Assembly (NCBI GenBank): GCA_963739005.1
Contig: CAVTYQ010000001.1
Span: 124,001 to 188,000 of the forward strand
Direction: 5' to 3'
Origin: DASWJZ01 sp963739005
GTDB lineage: Bacteria > Pseudomonadota > Alphaproteobacteria > Rhizobiales > Afifellaceae
DNA length: 64,000 nucleotides
Position 1 is the first letter of the stretch. Each line of letters starts with the position of its first letter. Positions 7,684 to 16,202 of this stretch are shown in pieces. Both the position numbers and the translations under genes were made by a program. The notes under the pieces were generated by a model. That model was not told the origin of the DNA, did not search any database, and saw only the letters and a list, made by a program, of their open reading frames with translations.

Positions 7684-9038
7684 AGCCTGGCTCGATCCGC
7701 TTCCGCCTGCTCGTCGCGGCGATCATCGGCGTGGTCGCGGCGCTCGCCGCCGCTGAGATCGGTCTGAGTTATCTGTTCGAGCGCCACGTCGAGCGCCGCA
7801 TCGACGCCGAGCTCACCGTCTACATGGATCAGCTCATCGCCGGCGTCGCGTTCTCCGACGGCAAGGTGACGATCGCCGACGCGCCGACCGAGCCGCGTTT
7901 CAATCGCCCGCTCTCCGGCCTCTACTGGCAGGTGGAATCGCCCATCGGCGACATGCTTCTTCGCTCGCGCTCGCTGTGGGACGCGACGATTGCCGTTGCG
8001 CGCGACGCATCGGCGGACGGCGGCGCGAGCCTGCAAGAAGTCTCAGGCCCGGAAAAGTCGCTGCTCCGCGCCGTCGTACGCGATGTGCAGATTCCGGCCA
8101 CGGGTGGCGCCAAGGCGCTCCGCATCGTGGTCGCCGTCGACCATGGGGACATCACCGCCGCGACCGACGCTTTCGCCGCCGACGCGATTCCCTCGCTCGT
8201 GGTTCTCGCCGTCCTCCTGATCGCGGCGCTGTGGTTCCAGATCACCGTCGGTCTCGCGCCGCTCGCGCGGCTTCGAAACGGCGTCGCCGACATCGTTTCC
8301 GGCGCGGCGACGCGGCTTTCGACGGAAGTACCGACCGAGGTCGTGCCGCTCGTCGACGAGATCAACAACCTCCTTGCCGCGCGCGAAGGTGCGATCGCCA
8401 AGGCGCGCTCGCACGCCGCCGATCTGGCGCACGGCATGAAGACGCCGCTGCAGGTGCTCGCCGCGGACGTCCGAACGCTGCGCGAGAAGGGCGAGACGCA
8501 GGTCGCCGACGAGATCGATCAGGTGGCGACGACGCTTCGGCGGCACGTCGAGCGCGAGCTTGCACGCGCCCGGATCGGCGCCGGGGCCGCCACCGACCTG
8601 GCCGAGACCAACCTTCGCGGCGCGGCAGAGCGCGTGGTGAGCGTGCTTGAAAGAACGCCGCGCGGCAGCACGATCGCGTTCGCTGTCGATGCGCCGGCCG
8701 ACCTCGCCGTTCCCGTTGACGAGGCAGACCTGGTCGAGATCCTCGGAAGCCTCGCCGAGAACGCCTGCCGCTTTGCGGCGACGCACGTGCGGATCGAGGT
8801 CAAGGACACCGGCGGCGCGATCACGATTGCGGTGGTCGATGACGGCCCGGGGATTCCGGAGGCGCAGAGGGAGGTGGTGCTTCAGCGCGGCACGCGTCTC
8901 GACCTCCGTTCCGAGGGGAGCGGGCTTGGCCTCTCGATCGTCGCGGAGACGGCGGAAGCCTATGGCGGGTCGCTCAGTCTCGAAGACGCCGCGCCGGGCC
9001 TCCGCGTGGTGGTGACGATCCCGCGGCGGAGGGGATGA
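7680..9038 (+). CDS. feuQ: Sensor histidine kinase, FeuQ-like
   Basis: A 452-aa inner-membrane kinase that starts at a GTG inside the feuP stop. Domains: N-terminal membrane helix (about 8-28), periplasmic sensor region (about 30-175), second helix (about 177-198), HAMP-like linker, dimerisation domain with His251 in LAHGMKTPLQV, and an HATPase domain with ENACRFA, DDGPGIP and GSGLGLSIVAE. The phospho-acceptor site reads HGMKTPL, as in the PhoQ-like group, in place of the common HELRTPL. It likely phosphorylates the FeuP-like regulator, with the upstream PepSY protein acting on its periplasmic domain. Confidence 0.88.
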   Translation: MKPGSIRFRLLVAAIIGVVAALAAAEIGLSYLFERHVERRIDAELTVYMDQLIAGVAFSDGKVTIADAPTEPRFNRPLSGLYWQVESPIGDMLLRSRSLWDATIAVARDASADGGASLQEVSGPEKSLLRAVVRDVQIPATGGAKALRIVVAVDHGDITAATDAFAADAIPSLVVLAVLLIAALWFQITVGLAPLARLRNGVADIVSGAATRLSTEVPTEVVPLVDEINNLLAAREGAIAKARSHAADLAHGMKTPLQVLAADVRTLREKGETQVADEIDQVATTLRRHVERELARARIGAGAATDLAETNLRGAAERVVSVLERTPRGSTIAFAVDAPADLAVPVDEADLVEILGSLAENACRFAATHVRIEVKDTGGAITIAVVDDGPGIPEAQREVVLQRGTRLDLRSEGSGLGLSIVAETAEAYGGSLSLEDAAPGLRVVVTIPRRRG

Positions 9039-9076
9039 TGATGACGACGGGGGACGTGGGAGGGGAGGCGGGGAAG

Positions 9077-9125
9077 ATGGTCGGAGCGAGAGGATTCGAA
9101 CCTCCGACCCCCTGAACCCCATTCA
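9077..9125. repeat. Left attachment site: 49-bp copy of the tRNA-Pro 3' end
   Basis: These 49 bases are identical and in the same orientation as 23657-23705. They correspond, on the minus strand, to the T arm, variable region, part of the anticodon arm and the acceptor 3' side with CCA of tRNA-Pro. Here the sequence continues into non-tRNA DNA after position 9125, so this copy is only a fragment. It is the chromosomal 3' end displaced by integration, and it marks the left boundary of the island next to the feuQ-like gene. Confidence 0.95.
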
Positions 9126-9228
9126 TAAATCCTGTGTATTCCGCAGTTTCCCGTGGTGTCCGGGTGTTGCCTAAGTCTCTGAATTTCCTTATCCCGCGTT
9201 TGATGGTGTTTCCGGGCGTTTGATTTGC

Positions 9229-9251
9229 CGTGGTCACCATGTGGTCACCAA
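9229..9251. repeat. Left copy of a 23-bp inner repeat, candidate integrase arm site
   Basis: The 23 bases starting CGTGGTCACCATGTGGTCAC recur identically and in the same orientation at 23567-23589. Each copy contains two TGGTCACCA units. The left copy is about 100 bases inside the left att repeat and just ahead of the integrase start. Inner repeats close to both ends are where arm-binding domains of tyrosine integrases usually bind; that function is inferred. Confidence 0.7.
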
Positions 9252-9269
9252 GACCTTGGAGCGGCGGGA

Positions 9270-10613
9270 ATGACGGAGGCGGTAAAGAAGCTCACGAAGC
9301 GAGCAGTGGACGCGGCGCGGCCGGACGGCGAGCGATACATCATCTGGGATAGCGACCTGAAGGGCTTTGGCCTTCGGATCGAAACCAGTGGCACCAAGAG
9401 CTACCTAGTGCGCTATCGGCCGCGGGACGGTGGCGCCAAGGCACCTAAGCGCTTTCTGACGATTGGACAGCATGGGAGGCCGTTCGGGGGAAAGGGTGCA
9501 AACCTGACACCCGATGCGGCGCGGCGAGAGGCTGCCCGCATTCTGGGCCTGGTGGCCAGCGGGCGCGATCCGGCAAGCGAAAAAGCGACAGCGAAGGCCC
9601 GTCCCGCCCTGAAGGCCGTCATCGACGATTTCATGCGGCTCCACGTCGAGCCAAAGCTGAAGCCAAATACGGCGACTGCCTATCGGACGATTTTCAAACT
9701 CTATGTGCTGCCCAAATGGGGAAATCGCCGGGCTGAGGATATTTCCAGGGCCGATCTCGCGAAGCTCCACGCAGGGCTCGCTCGAAGCAAGGCGACTGGC
9801 AACCGCGTTCTAAACTACCTCTCCGCGGCTTACTCGTGGGCCGGCGCGAGCGGTTATGTTTCGGCCGGATACAATCCCGCTACTGGCATCGAGCGCTACA
9901 CCGAAAAAACGCGCGAGCGGTTCCTGAACTTGGACGAGCTCCATCGTCTCGGTGCCGCCATCCGGGAAGCGGAGACTATTGGCATCCCCTGGGAGGTCGA
10001 CGAAGGCAGACCGAACGCCAAGCACACACCCAAGGCTGACAAGCGTCAGACGCCGATTTCTTCGGGTGCCGCGGCTGCTCTACGCCTGCTTCTCTTCACC
10101 GGCGCCCGCCTACGGGAAATCCTCCACTTGAAATGGGCGCACGTTGATTTCGAGCGCGCCGCGCTCTTCCTGCCTGACAGCAAAACCGGGAAAAAGACGA
10201 TCTACTTGAACGGGCCAGCTCTTGCAGTGCTTCAGGCCCTGCCACACGCCGGTAGCTACGTATTCCCCAGCGAGCCGAAGCGGAAGGTCGCCGACAAGAC
10301 GGCGGAGCAGCCGCGTCACGATCTAAAGCGTCCCTGGGAGGGCGTTCGACGTCTGGCTGGGCTGGAAGGCGTTCGGCTTCATGATCTCCGCCATACGCAC
10401 GCCAGTTTTGGCGTCGGCGGGGGTTTGGGACTGCCGATCATCGCGAAGCTGCTTGGTCACTCGCAGATCAGAACGACGGAGCGCTATTCGCATCTCGACG
10501 CCGATCCGATCAGGCTTGCGTCGGAGTTGATCGGCAAGCGCATCGCTGAGGCGATGGGAGAGGGTCGAGAGGTTGCTGTCCATCAGCTAAGAAAAGGCGC
10601 CCGCGATGGGTAG
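9270..10613 (+). CDS. int: Tyrosine recombinase integrase (P4-like, DUF4102 arm domain)
   Basis: A 447-aa integrase. The N-terminal arm-binding region (about 1-95) has KKLTKRAVDAARPDGERYII and GFGLRIETSGTKSYLVRYR. A SAM-like core-binding domain follows (about 115-200). The catalytic domain shows Arg280 (FTGARLREILHLKW), His371 and Arg374 (LHDLRHTHAS) and Tyr406 (TTERYSHLD), with HSQIRTTERYS giving the second His. All catalytic residues are present, so the enzyme could be active. I chose the ATG at 9270, after GGAGCGGCGG, over 9225. It lies beside the left att site, as usual for tRNA-targeting elements. Confidence 0.95.
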   Translation: MTEAVKKLTKRAVDAARPDGERYIIWDSDLKGFGLRIETSGTKSYLVRYRPRDGGAKAPKRFLTIGQHGRPFGGKGANLTPDAARREAARILGLVASGRDPASEKATAKARPALKAVIDDFMRLHVEPKLKPNTATAYRTIFKLYVLPKWGNRRAEDISRADLAKLHAGLARSKATGNRVLNYLSAAYSWAGASGYVSAGYNPATGIERYTEKTRERFLNLDELHRLGAAIREAETIGIPWEVDEGRPNAKHTPKADKRQTPISSGAAAALRLLLFTGARLREILHLKWAHVDFERAALFLPDSKTGKKTIYLNGPALAVLQALPHAGSYVFPSEPKRKVADKTAEQPRHDLKRPWEGVRRLAGLEGVRLHDLRHTHASFGVGGGLGLPIIAKLLGHSQIRTTERYSHLDADPIRLASELIGKRIAEAMGEGREVAVHQLRKGARDG

Positions 10614-11383
10614 AACCAGCCTCAAGTTGGCTTCCTCCACAGTTCACGCCGTACTGTTGTTTATGCCCCGCCGCAAAGCGTGGCACCGTATTCGAGACGC
10701 TTATGGTGGTCGCATTACCTGGCGCGATGCTCAGGAGCTCAGACACATAATCAGCGGGTACTATCGGGTAGCCCAATGGGAGCAGGCAGCGCCTGACGCC
10801 GCTGGCGCAGTCGAGTGCGTCAAGAACATCCGGCTTGCGGCAGAAAGCTTATTGGAAGCGATGATCAACCAAGGCGGGAAGCAGCCATCGCGGCCTCCGA
10901 CAGGACCTCAGCGAATTGAACATATAATGGGACATTCGCATGCTGCCCGTGCGGCAATTGAAGATCATTGGGTTCCGGTCGCGGTCGAATTTGATGAATA
11001 CGACACTATCGAAGCTCATTCGCGCCAAGAGACTTGTTGGACTGTCAAAATGGCGCTGGATGGAACACGAGACGACGGAGCTAGTTGTCGCGTGCAAGCG
11101 TGCTGAGGCTGAGCTGATTGCGCCCGATCGTGCGCGATTCCGTGATGGTGCAGCCTGGATCGACTTCGTTTGCGACGTATCGGAATGGGCGGAAGAGAAG
11201 GGCTATCCAGCATCAATCGGAGAGGAGAGCGAGTTCGTTCGTCTGGTCAAACAGATCCAGCTGGAAATAGCCCCTCAGTTTCGGAAACATCAACACTCTC
11301 CTGAAGCCCTTGCCAAAGCGATTTCTCGGGCTCGGAAACAAAGAGCCAAAGCAAATCAGGAGGCAAAGTTACGGGACAAATAA
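10606..11383 (+). pseudogene. Island protein of unknown function, probably split by a frameshift
   Basis: Two open frames overlap: 10606-11106 and 10940-11383. The first looks coding up to about 11020 (KAWHRIRDAYGGRITWRDAQ), the second from about 11035 on (MEHETTELVVACKRAEAELI, AAWIDFVCDVSEWAEEKGYP). The second is shifted +1 relative to the first; dropping one base gives a single 258-aa protein. The first ATG overlaps the integrase stop (ATGGGTAG), implying co-transcription. I recognise no family; the product looks helical and cytoplasmic. It could instead be two overlapping genes, but neither end would then look like a natural terminus. Confidence 0.5.
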
Positions 11384-11482
11384 CGTCGCAGAAACCTCGC
11401 GCATCTGTCCCGTGACGTAGTCGCCGTGTGCCTCCAATAGTCCTCGAATGCTTAGGCTTTTTGCCTGTAGTGAGGACAACAG

Positions 11483-11734
11483 ATGCACCCCCAAGAATAT
11501 CGCAGGATGCTGTCAACGAACGAAGCCGCGTCATATCTCGGCCTCGGCAAAAGCACTCTCGACAAGCTCAGGCTTGTAGGCGGCGGGCCTCGTTTCATCA
11601 CGTGCGGCCGTCGTGTGAATTACGACCCCGATGACCTCGATGCCTTTCTAAACGAGCGCAAGCGATCCTCAACTTCCGAACCGCTCCACATTGAGCGCAG
11701 AAAATCCTCTAGTTCAAGCTTGGAGGCAGCGTGA
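11483..11734 (+). CDS. AlpA/excisionase-type helix-turn-helix protein
   Basis: An 83-aa DNA-binding protein with the AlpA/HTH_17 pattern: MLSTNEAASYLGLGKSTLDK, then GGPRFITCGRRVNYDPDDLD, AFLNERKRSS. Such proteins activate integrase or excision genes in prophages and P4-like satellites. A TGAGGA ribosome site lies 8 bases ahead of the ATG. It begins the leftward-to-right block that leads to the primase gene. Likely role is control of excision or of the replication module; which one cannot be told from sequence. Confidence 0.82.
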   Translation: MHPQEYRRMLSTNEAASYLGLGKSTLDKLRLVGGGPRFITCGRRVNYDPDDLDAFLNERKRSSTSEPLHIERRKSSSSSLEAA

Positions 11735-11738
11735 TCCG

Positions 11739-12029
11739 ATGGCCTCAACAGAAACGCGGCCGGGAGGTGGCACTCCCGAGCCGCGCGGTGTCGTTGTTGG
11801 GAAACTTGGACGCGGCGAAGATAGCCACCCGCGAATTGAACATCAAGACAATTGGCAGCACGTAGCCGACGCCGCCTTCCCCGTCGTCGTCAGAATCGCC
11901 GTCCGTCAGCTCAGGAGCGTACTACCTCCCGAGGGTGAGGAGGCTGAGCGCCTACTCGTCGGGCTTCCGCCGTCGTTGATCTTCCGACGCTTCGAAACCC
12001 TGAATGCCGACACCGGAGGCTACCTATGA
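11739..12029 (+). CDS. Small island protein of unknown function
   Basis: A 96-aa protein starting at the ATG at 11739, with GGAGG 12 bases upstream at the end of the AlpA gene. The N-terminal 30 residues are Gly/Pro-rich; the rest is helical (ADAAFPVVVRIAVRQLRSVL, AERLLVGLPPSLIFRRFETL). The stop overlaps the next start as ATGA. No family recognised. An earlier in-frame ATG at 11691 would overlap the AlpA gene and has no ribosome site. Confidence 0.5.
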   Translation: MASTETRPGGGTPEPRGVVVGKLGRGEDSHPRIEHQDNWQHVADAAFPVVVRIAVRQLRSVLPPEGEEAERLLVGLPPSLIFRRFETLNADTGGYL

Positions 12030-12262
12030 GCGCCGATCCGCACGGGGCGGCGCTCGGGAAAGCCGCCGGCCTCCTGGTTGACGCTCACCGTCTCGCCGTC
12101 AGCGCGGGGGTCGCGCTCGACGGCGCCGGGTTGGAACTGACGCCGGAACTCGTCAGCCTGCTCGAAGACCTCGGTTGCGCGGCGACCGGCATGATCGCCG
12201 CCGCCGACACCTACGGCCACACCGAAGTCGAGCGCCGCTTCCGGCTCGGACGAGCCGCATGA
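12026..12262 (+). CDS. Small island protein of unknown function
   Basis: A 78-aa protein whose ATG overlaps the previous stop (ATGA) and whose own stop overlaps another ATG at 12259. It is helical and slightly acidic (GKAAGLLVDAHRLAVSAGVA, LTPELVSLLEDLGCAATGMI). The tight coupling with the genes on both sides supports its being real. No function can be assigned. Confidence 0.55.
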   Translation: MSADPHGAALGKAAGLLVDAHRLAVSAGVALDGAGLELTPELVSLLEDLGCAATGMIAAADTYGHTEVERRFRLGRAA

Positions 12263-12419
12263 CTGAAGGCGAAGCGGATTTCGGCGTCGATGTACCGGCG
12301 GGGGTCGACCGCGTGGCGTTTCGCAAGGCGGCAGATGGCATTTCGCGCCGAAACGGCAGGTTCTCGAAGCCGGAAATCCGTTGCCGGAGGCCGCGCCACA
12401 AATCGCGCGGACTACGTAG
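12259..12419 (+). other. Possible small coding region, frame uncertain
   Basis: An ATG at 12259 overlaps the preceding stop (ATGA) and opens a plausible start, MTEGEADFGVDVPAGVDRVA. That frame does not stop until 12702, deep inside the primase gene, and becomes Arg-rich and shadow-like after about 12370. Another frame gives a natural-looking end, QVLEAGNPLPEAAPQIARTT, with a TAG at 12417-12419, just ahead of the primase ATG. A short gene ending at 12419 with its frame disturbed would explain both. This is a reading of the frames, not a proven gene. Confidence 0.3.
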
Positions 12420-12425
12420 CAGCCC

Positions 12426-13790
12426 ATGTGTGCGGACGCCGGCGGCACGACGGCGAGCGCCGCGACGCTCGCCGAGCCGGGGGTGGGCGTATCGCTCGAC
12501 GATTTCCGCGCCTTCATGCCGACGCATAGCTACTGCTTTTTGCCGGCGCGTGAGATGTGGCCGGCCGCGTCCGTCAACGCGCGTTGTCCCCCTGTTCCCC
12601 TTCGGGACAAGGCAGGCGCTCCAGTACTCAACGACAAGGGCGAAGAAGTCCGACTTTCGGCAAGTGCCTGGCTTGATCGTAACCGGCCGGTCGAGCAGAT
12701 GACCTGGGCTCCCGGGCTTCCGACGCTTATTGCCGATAGGCTGATCTCTGACGGTGGGTGGATCGAACGTCGTAAGGTGACGTGCCTCAACCTCTACCGG
12801 CCGCCGACGCTCACGCACGGCGACGCCAGCAAGGCTGACCCATGGTTGGATCATGTGCGCGAAGTCTATGCCAGCGAGACCGAGCATATCGTTCGCTGGC
12901 TGGCGCATCGCGTGCAAAAGCCGGGCGAGAAGATCAACCACGCTCTCGTGCTCGGCGGGTCGCAGGGCATCGGCAAGGACACGTTGCTGGAGCCGGTCAA
13001 GCAGGCCAGTCGGGCCGTGGAATTTCAGCGAGGTTTCACCGCAGCATATGCTTCGGCCGCTTCAACGGTTTCGTGCGCAGCGTGATCCTTCGCGTGTCGG
13101 AGGCGCGTGACCTCGGCGACGTTGATCGCTTCGCTTTTTACGATCACATGAAGGCATACACGGCCGCACCGCCCGACGTGCTGCGCGTCGATGAAAAGCA
13201 TCTTCGCGAATACGCCGTCTTCAATTGCTGCGGTGTGGTTATCACCACCAACCACAAATCGGACGGCATCTATCTACCCGCCGACGATCGCCGGCATTTC
13301 GTCGCCTGGAGCGACAAGACCAAGGAGGATTTCACCCCAGCCTACTGGAACCGCCTTTGGAACTGGTATGACGAGGGCGGGTTTGGCCATGTTGCCGCCT
13401 ACCTGGCCGCGCTCGACATAGCCGACTTCGACGCCAAAGCTCCGCCTCCGAAGACGGACGCCTTCTGGGATATCGTGGATGCGAACCGCGCTCCCGAAGA
13501 TGCGGAATTGGCCGACGTGCTGGACCGGCTCGGCAATCCTGACGCTACGACGCTTGATCGGCTCGCGGGCTCGGCCTCGGAAGATTTCAAGGAATGGCTG
13601 AACGACCGCAGGAATCGGCGCGTCAGTTCCCCATCGCCTCGAAGCCGTCGGCTATGTCCGGGCAAGAAACCCCGATGCAGACGACGGGCTCTGGAAAATC
13701 GGCAACCGCAGGCAGGCCGTCTACGCCCGCCGCGATCTCGCCGAATGCGACCGCATTGCAGCCGCTCGCAGCTTGACTGGATCAGTCTAG
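12426..13790 (+). pseudogene. Phage/satellite-type primase-helicase (DUF5906-like), three frame breaks
   Basis: The ancestral protein is about 453 aa. Frame 1 starts at 12426 (VSLDDFRAFMPTHSYCFLPA, WLDRNRPVEQMTWAPGLP) and reaches the Walker A segment GGSQGIGKDTLLEPVKQA. The frame moves by one near 13007 (VGPWNFSEVSPQHML follows in the next frame), again near 13054 (GRFNGFVRSVILRVSEARDL) and again near 13623 (VPHRLEAVGYVRARNPDADD to the TAG at 13788). Each break is explained by one extra base. The family drives replication of phages and integrative elements. As written, the longest intact piece keeps Walker A but lacks the rest of the ATPase core, so it is non-functional unless the breaks are sequencing errors. 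Confidence 0.85.
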
Positions 13791-13942
13791 TCAGTGAAGT
13801 CAGTGATCCGTGTACTATCTCTACGTAGCCCTTTTCTCCATCCTCCTCGCGCGCGCCGGCTTTGCGATTTTCAGAAGGTTCTCGAAGATGGGGCGTAGGG
13901 AGATAGTGGAAAAACCACTGACTTCACTGACCACACTGACCG
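13791..13942. repeat. Iteron-like dyad directly after the primase gene; candidate replication origin
   Basis: TCAGTGAAGTCAGTG (13791-13805) is perfectly inverted as CACTGACTTCACTGA (13916-13930). The right arm is three units spaced exactly nine bases apart: CACTGACTT, CACTGACCA, CACTGACCG. The left arm read on the minus strand gives the same period (CACTGACTT, CACTGACTA, then a weaker unit). A second inverted pair lies inside, ACTATCTC (13814-13821) and GAGATAGT (13900-13907). The dyad begins on the base after the primase stop. Repeated short units beside a primase gene suggest an origin; a strong hairpin acting as terminator is the alternative. Confidence 0.55.
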
Positions 13943-14160
13943 AGCGGCTGGGCCTGCGACGACTCTCTGAACGAGCAGATCGAAGAGTTTGGGCCATTCG
14001 TCAGGGCTCCCGTTAGGCAAGCTATCCTCCTTGATTTCGAGAAGTGGTGAATAGCGCGACGCCGCGGCGGGAGCGTTCCTGGCGCGCGGGTTCTTAGATA
14101 CGTGACTTGCTCCTAAAATCGGCATCTACTGGCTCGTAGGTCTGGGGACAAATTCCAGCG
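13943..14160. other. Stretch without a recognisable gene
   Basis: Between the iteron-like dyad and the next start codon I see no open frame with a ribosome site or protein-like composition on either strand. Base composition is lower in GC than the flanking core. It may be the remainder of an origin region or decayed coding DNA. Confidence 0.4.
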
Positions 14161-14622
14161 ATGGCCCAGCAAACACTTTATCCCAACAGACAGGATGCGG
14201 CCTTTGTCCGTCTCCATGCTCTCGTGCAGAAAGGCTATCGGGCCGAATTGGGAGTAAAAAGCGATACGCGCTTCATCGGGCTCGAACATCCTCGGGGAGT
14301 TGATGGCGGAGCGCCGAGTTTGACGTTGTGTCCCGACGGGCTGATCATGGGGATCGACAATATCCACCCGCTGAATCGCGGCGAGGGGGACCCAAACTGC
14401 GTTTATGCTTCCAGCGCCGAGGACTGGTTGCTCTTCCAATCATTTCTCAGCGAGCTGCCTGAACCAACAACATGGCAAGCGGTTAACGCCATGACGATCT
14501 CTGAAGCAAGAGGGTGGATCTATATCTATACTCTCCTCGCTTTTTGGTCAGCAATCTTCGTCGGCCTATTGCTTGGAATGCTGAGCCTCGCGACCTGGCT
14601 CTGGCACCTTCATCGCCCGTGA
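14161..14622 (+). CDS. Island protein with a C-terminal membrane anchor, function unknown
   Basis: A 153-aa protein: soluble N-terminal part (about 1-115; DAAFVRLHALVQKGYRAELG, LTLCPDGLIMGIDNIHPLNR), then one strong transmembrane helix at about 120-145 (LLAFWSAIFVGLLLGMLSLA) and a short tail WLWHLHRP. There is no good ribosome site in front of the ATG at 14161. It is isolated and not part of an obvious operon. A tail-anchored small protein in an island could be an effector or immunity component, but nothing specific supports a function. Confidence 0.55.
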   Translation: MAQQTLYPNRQDAAFVRLHALVQKGYRAELGVKSDTRFIGLEHPRGVDGGAPSLTLCPDGLIMGIDNIHPLNRGEGDPNCVYASSAEDWLLFQSFLSELPEPTTWQAVNAMTISEARGWIYIYTLLAFWSAIFVGLLLGMLSLATWLWHLHRP

Positions 14623-14820
14623 ACAATAGGCCGAGCTGGAGCGCGAGGGTTGAAGGAAGGGCGGAGCCGCGAAGCATTCCACCGAGTTCGGCAGCGCGCG
14701 CTGCGCGCACTGATCCCGCCGCAGCTCTACAGACAGGCTGATGAATTGATCATCGCTCAAGGGGGCGATCGTTTCCAGCGTCATGCAATAGGTGTTGGCG
14801 GCGAAAGGCCCGCCCGCGCC

Positions 14821-15336
14821 TCATGCCGGAACCACCAATTGCGCGAATCCTGGTGCGAATTCCTCAACAAGCTTCGCGAGCCCCCATCCAACTGCAGGCC
14901 TGCCGAGCATAAGAATGGGAATAACTAGAACCCAAAGCATTCCCGCGTTAAGTCTACCCATCCGGTCTATTTCATCATTGAAACGTTCTTCTGCTACATC
15001 CGCCCGCATATCGAAGGCGACTTTGTCAGCGATTTCTCTCCAGTCCACCTTAACGTCATGGCCCACCCTCAAGCACAAGAGAGCCTCATCGGTCGCATGC
15101 TCCGCCGAACGCGCGTGCCACAACAGTTGCTTAGCAGTCTTATCTTGATAATGAGCCATCAGGTTACGTAAAATGACGTCTTGTGCTTCAAAAATCATCA
15201 TCGCAAGCGAAACAAAAGAGCCAAACAAGACAGCATATGAGGTAGGCATCGGGACAAGAAAGGCATATGCAATCACGAGCACTGCAAATATCTGAGTGCC
15301 CCAAGCCACGAAAGCCGAACCCGTCTGGTCCTTCAT
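14821..15336 (-). CDS. Island membrane protein of unknown function
   Basis: A 171-aa protein with two N-terminal transmembrane helices (about 10-55: AWGTQIFAVLVIAYAFLVPM, LFGSFVSLAMMIFEAQ), a cytoplasmic-looking helical middle (HARSAEHATDEALLCLRVGH, ADVAEERFNDEIDRMG) and one C-terminal hydrophobic helix (LNAGMLWVLVIPILMLGRPA). Start chosen at the ATG at 15336 after GGGGGTGCA; the longer frame begins with TTG. It is convergent with the anchored protein to its left. No family recognised. Confidence 0.55.
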   Translation of the reverse strand: MKDQTGSAFVAWGTQIFAVLVIAYAFLVPMPTSYAVLFGSFVSLAMMIFEAQDVILRNLMAHYQDKTAKQLLWHARSAEHATDEALLCLRVGHDVKVDWREIADKVAFDMRADVAEERFNDEIDRMGRLNAGMLWVLVIPILMLGRPAVGWGLAKLVEEFAPGFAQLVVPA

Positions 15337-15561
15337 TGCACCCCCGCTACCCCGCCTCGACAAGGTTCCTATTTAAGTCTTGCCCTTATGTGAGCTGTCG
15401 CAGCGGAGGACAGGCTGCCAAGAGCAGCACAAAGAGAAAGATTCCGACAACCCATGCCACTGCGCGCCCACGATGCCGAGTAGGACGTCACAGAATGGGT
15501 GTGACGACGCTTCGTCGTCAACCGACGCCGGCTCGCGGTAGTGCGTCAGTTTGAAATTGGG

Positions 15562-16158
15562 TTATGGCGCTTCGCGAAGCTGATCTTCTAGCAGCCCAGC
15601 GAGATAGCCTTCCATCACGCGGAAATCTAAGTTGCCTTGTTCCCAAGCCTGATCGGCGGCTTGGAGGGCAGCGTAATATGGCTGGCGGTTCTCACGTATC
15701 CGTTCCGGCACAATTTTATTGCCGGGGAGGAGAAGCCCGGAACGGACGCACAGCATGTAGTAGCAGGTTGCGCGTGCGGTACGTCCGTTTCCTTCGATGA
15801 AGGGGTGGACCCAATTGAGCCGCCAGAGCGCATAGGCGGCCAAGTCAGTGGCAGACCAGCCGAACCAATTCTCATGAATCGTAGAAATGAATTGATCCAT
15901 GAGTTCGGGCACATCTCGGAAATGCGGAGGGATGTGGTTCCCGACGTATATCGGTTCTTCCCGAAATCGGCCCCCGAACTGCGAGATGTTCGCTACTGCA
16001 ACGTGATTGAGAGCCCATAGGGTGTACCTATCGAATGCGGTAGGACCCTGAGTCAGTCCGATTTCGATGCAATTCAATAGGAGATCATATTGCCGGCTCA
16101 GGTTCTTTTCCTGAACCAGTTGGAAATGGGCTGCGTTTTCCTGTTCCAAAACAAGCAT
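15562..16158 (-). CDS. Fic-domain protein (probable AMP-transferase toxin)
   Basis: A 198-aa protein with the complete Fic active-site loop HPFIEGNGRTAR (catalytic His at about residue 118), matching HxFx(D/E)GNGRxxR, and the preceding flap region FGGRFREEPIYVGNHIPP. Fic enzymes transfer AMP or related groups to Tyr/Ser/Thr of target proteins; stand-alone bacterial ones are often toxins held by a small antitoxin. A small gene lies just upstream on the same strand, but an intrinsic terminator separates the two and the ATG at 16158 has no ribosome site. No inhibitory helix is obvious in the protein itself. The start could lie a few codons inside. Confidence 0.88.
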   Translation of the reverse strand: MLVLEQENAAHFQLVQEKNLSRQYDLLLNCIEIGLTQGPTAFDRYTLWALNHVAVANISQFGGRFREEPIYVGNHIPPHFRDVPELMDQFISTIHENWFGWSATDLAAYALWRLNWVHPFIEGNGRTARATCYYMLCVRSGLLLPGNKIVPERIRENRQPYYAALQAADQAWEQGNLDFRVMEGYLAGLLEDQLREAP

Positions 16159-16160
16159 GA

Positions 16161-16186
16161 AAAAAGCCCGGTTTCGACCGGGCTTC
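16161..16186 (-). terminator. Intrinsic terminator between the antitoxin candidate and fic
   Basis: On the minus strand the sequence forms a perfect 9-bp stem, AAGCCCGGT / ACCGGGCTT (16185-16177 region with 16172-16164), with loop CGAA, followed by a run of six T counting the stem end. It lies 17 bases after the stop of the small upstream gene and its T run ends two bases ahead of the Fic ATG. The T run exists only in the minus direction, so it terminates transcription coming from the antitoxin candidate. Confidence 0.85.
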
Positions 16187-16202
16187 GAGTTCGAGTACGT
16201 GA

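Noticed and set aside
9077..9125. A second tRNA-Pro gene
   Set aside because: Only the 3' 49 bases are present; no D arm or 5' acceptor strand follows, so it is an att remnant.
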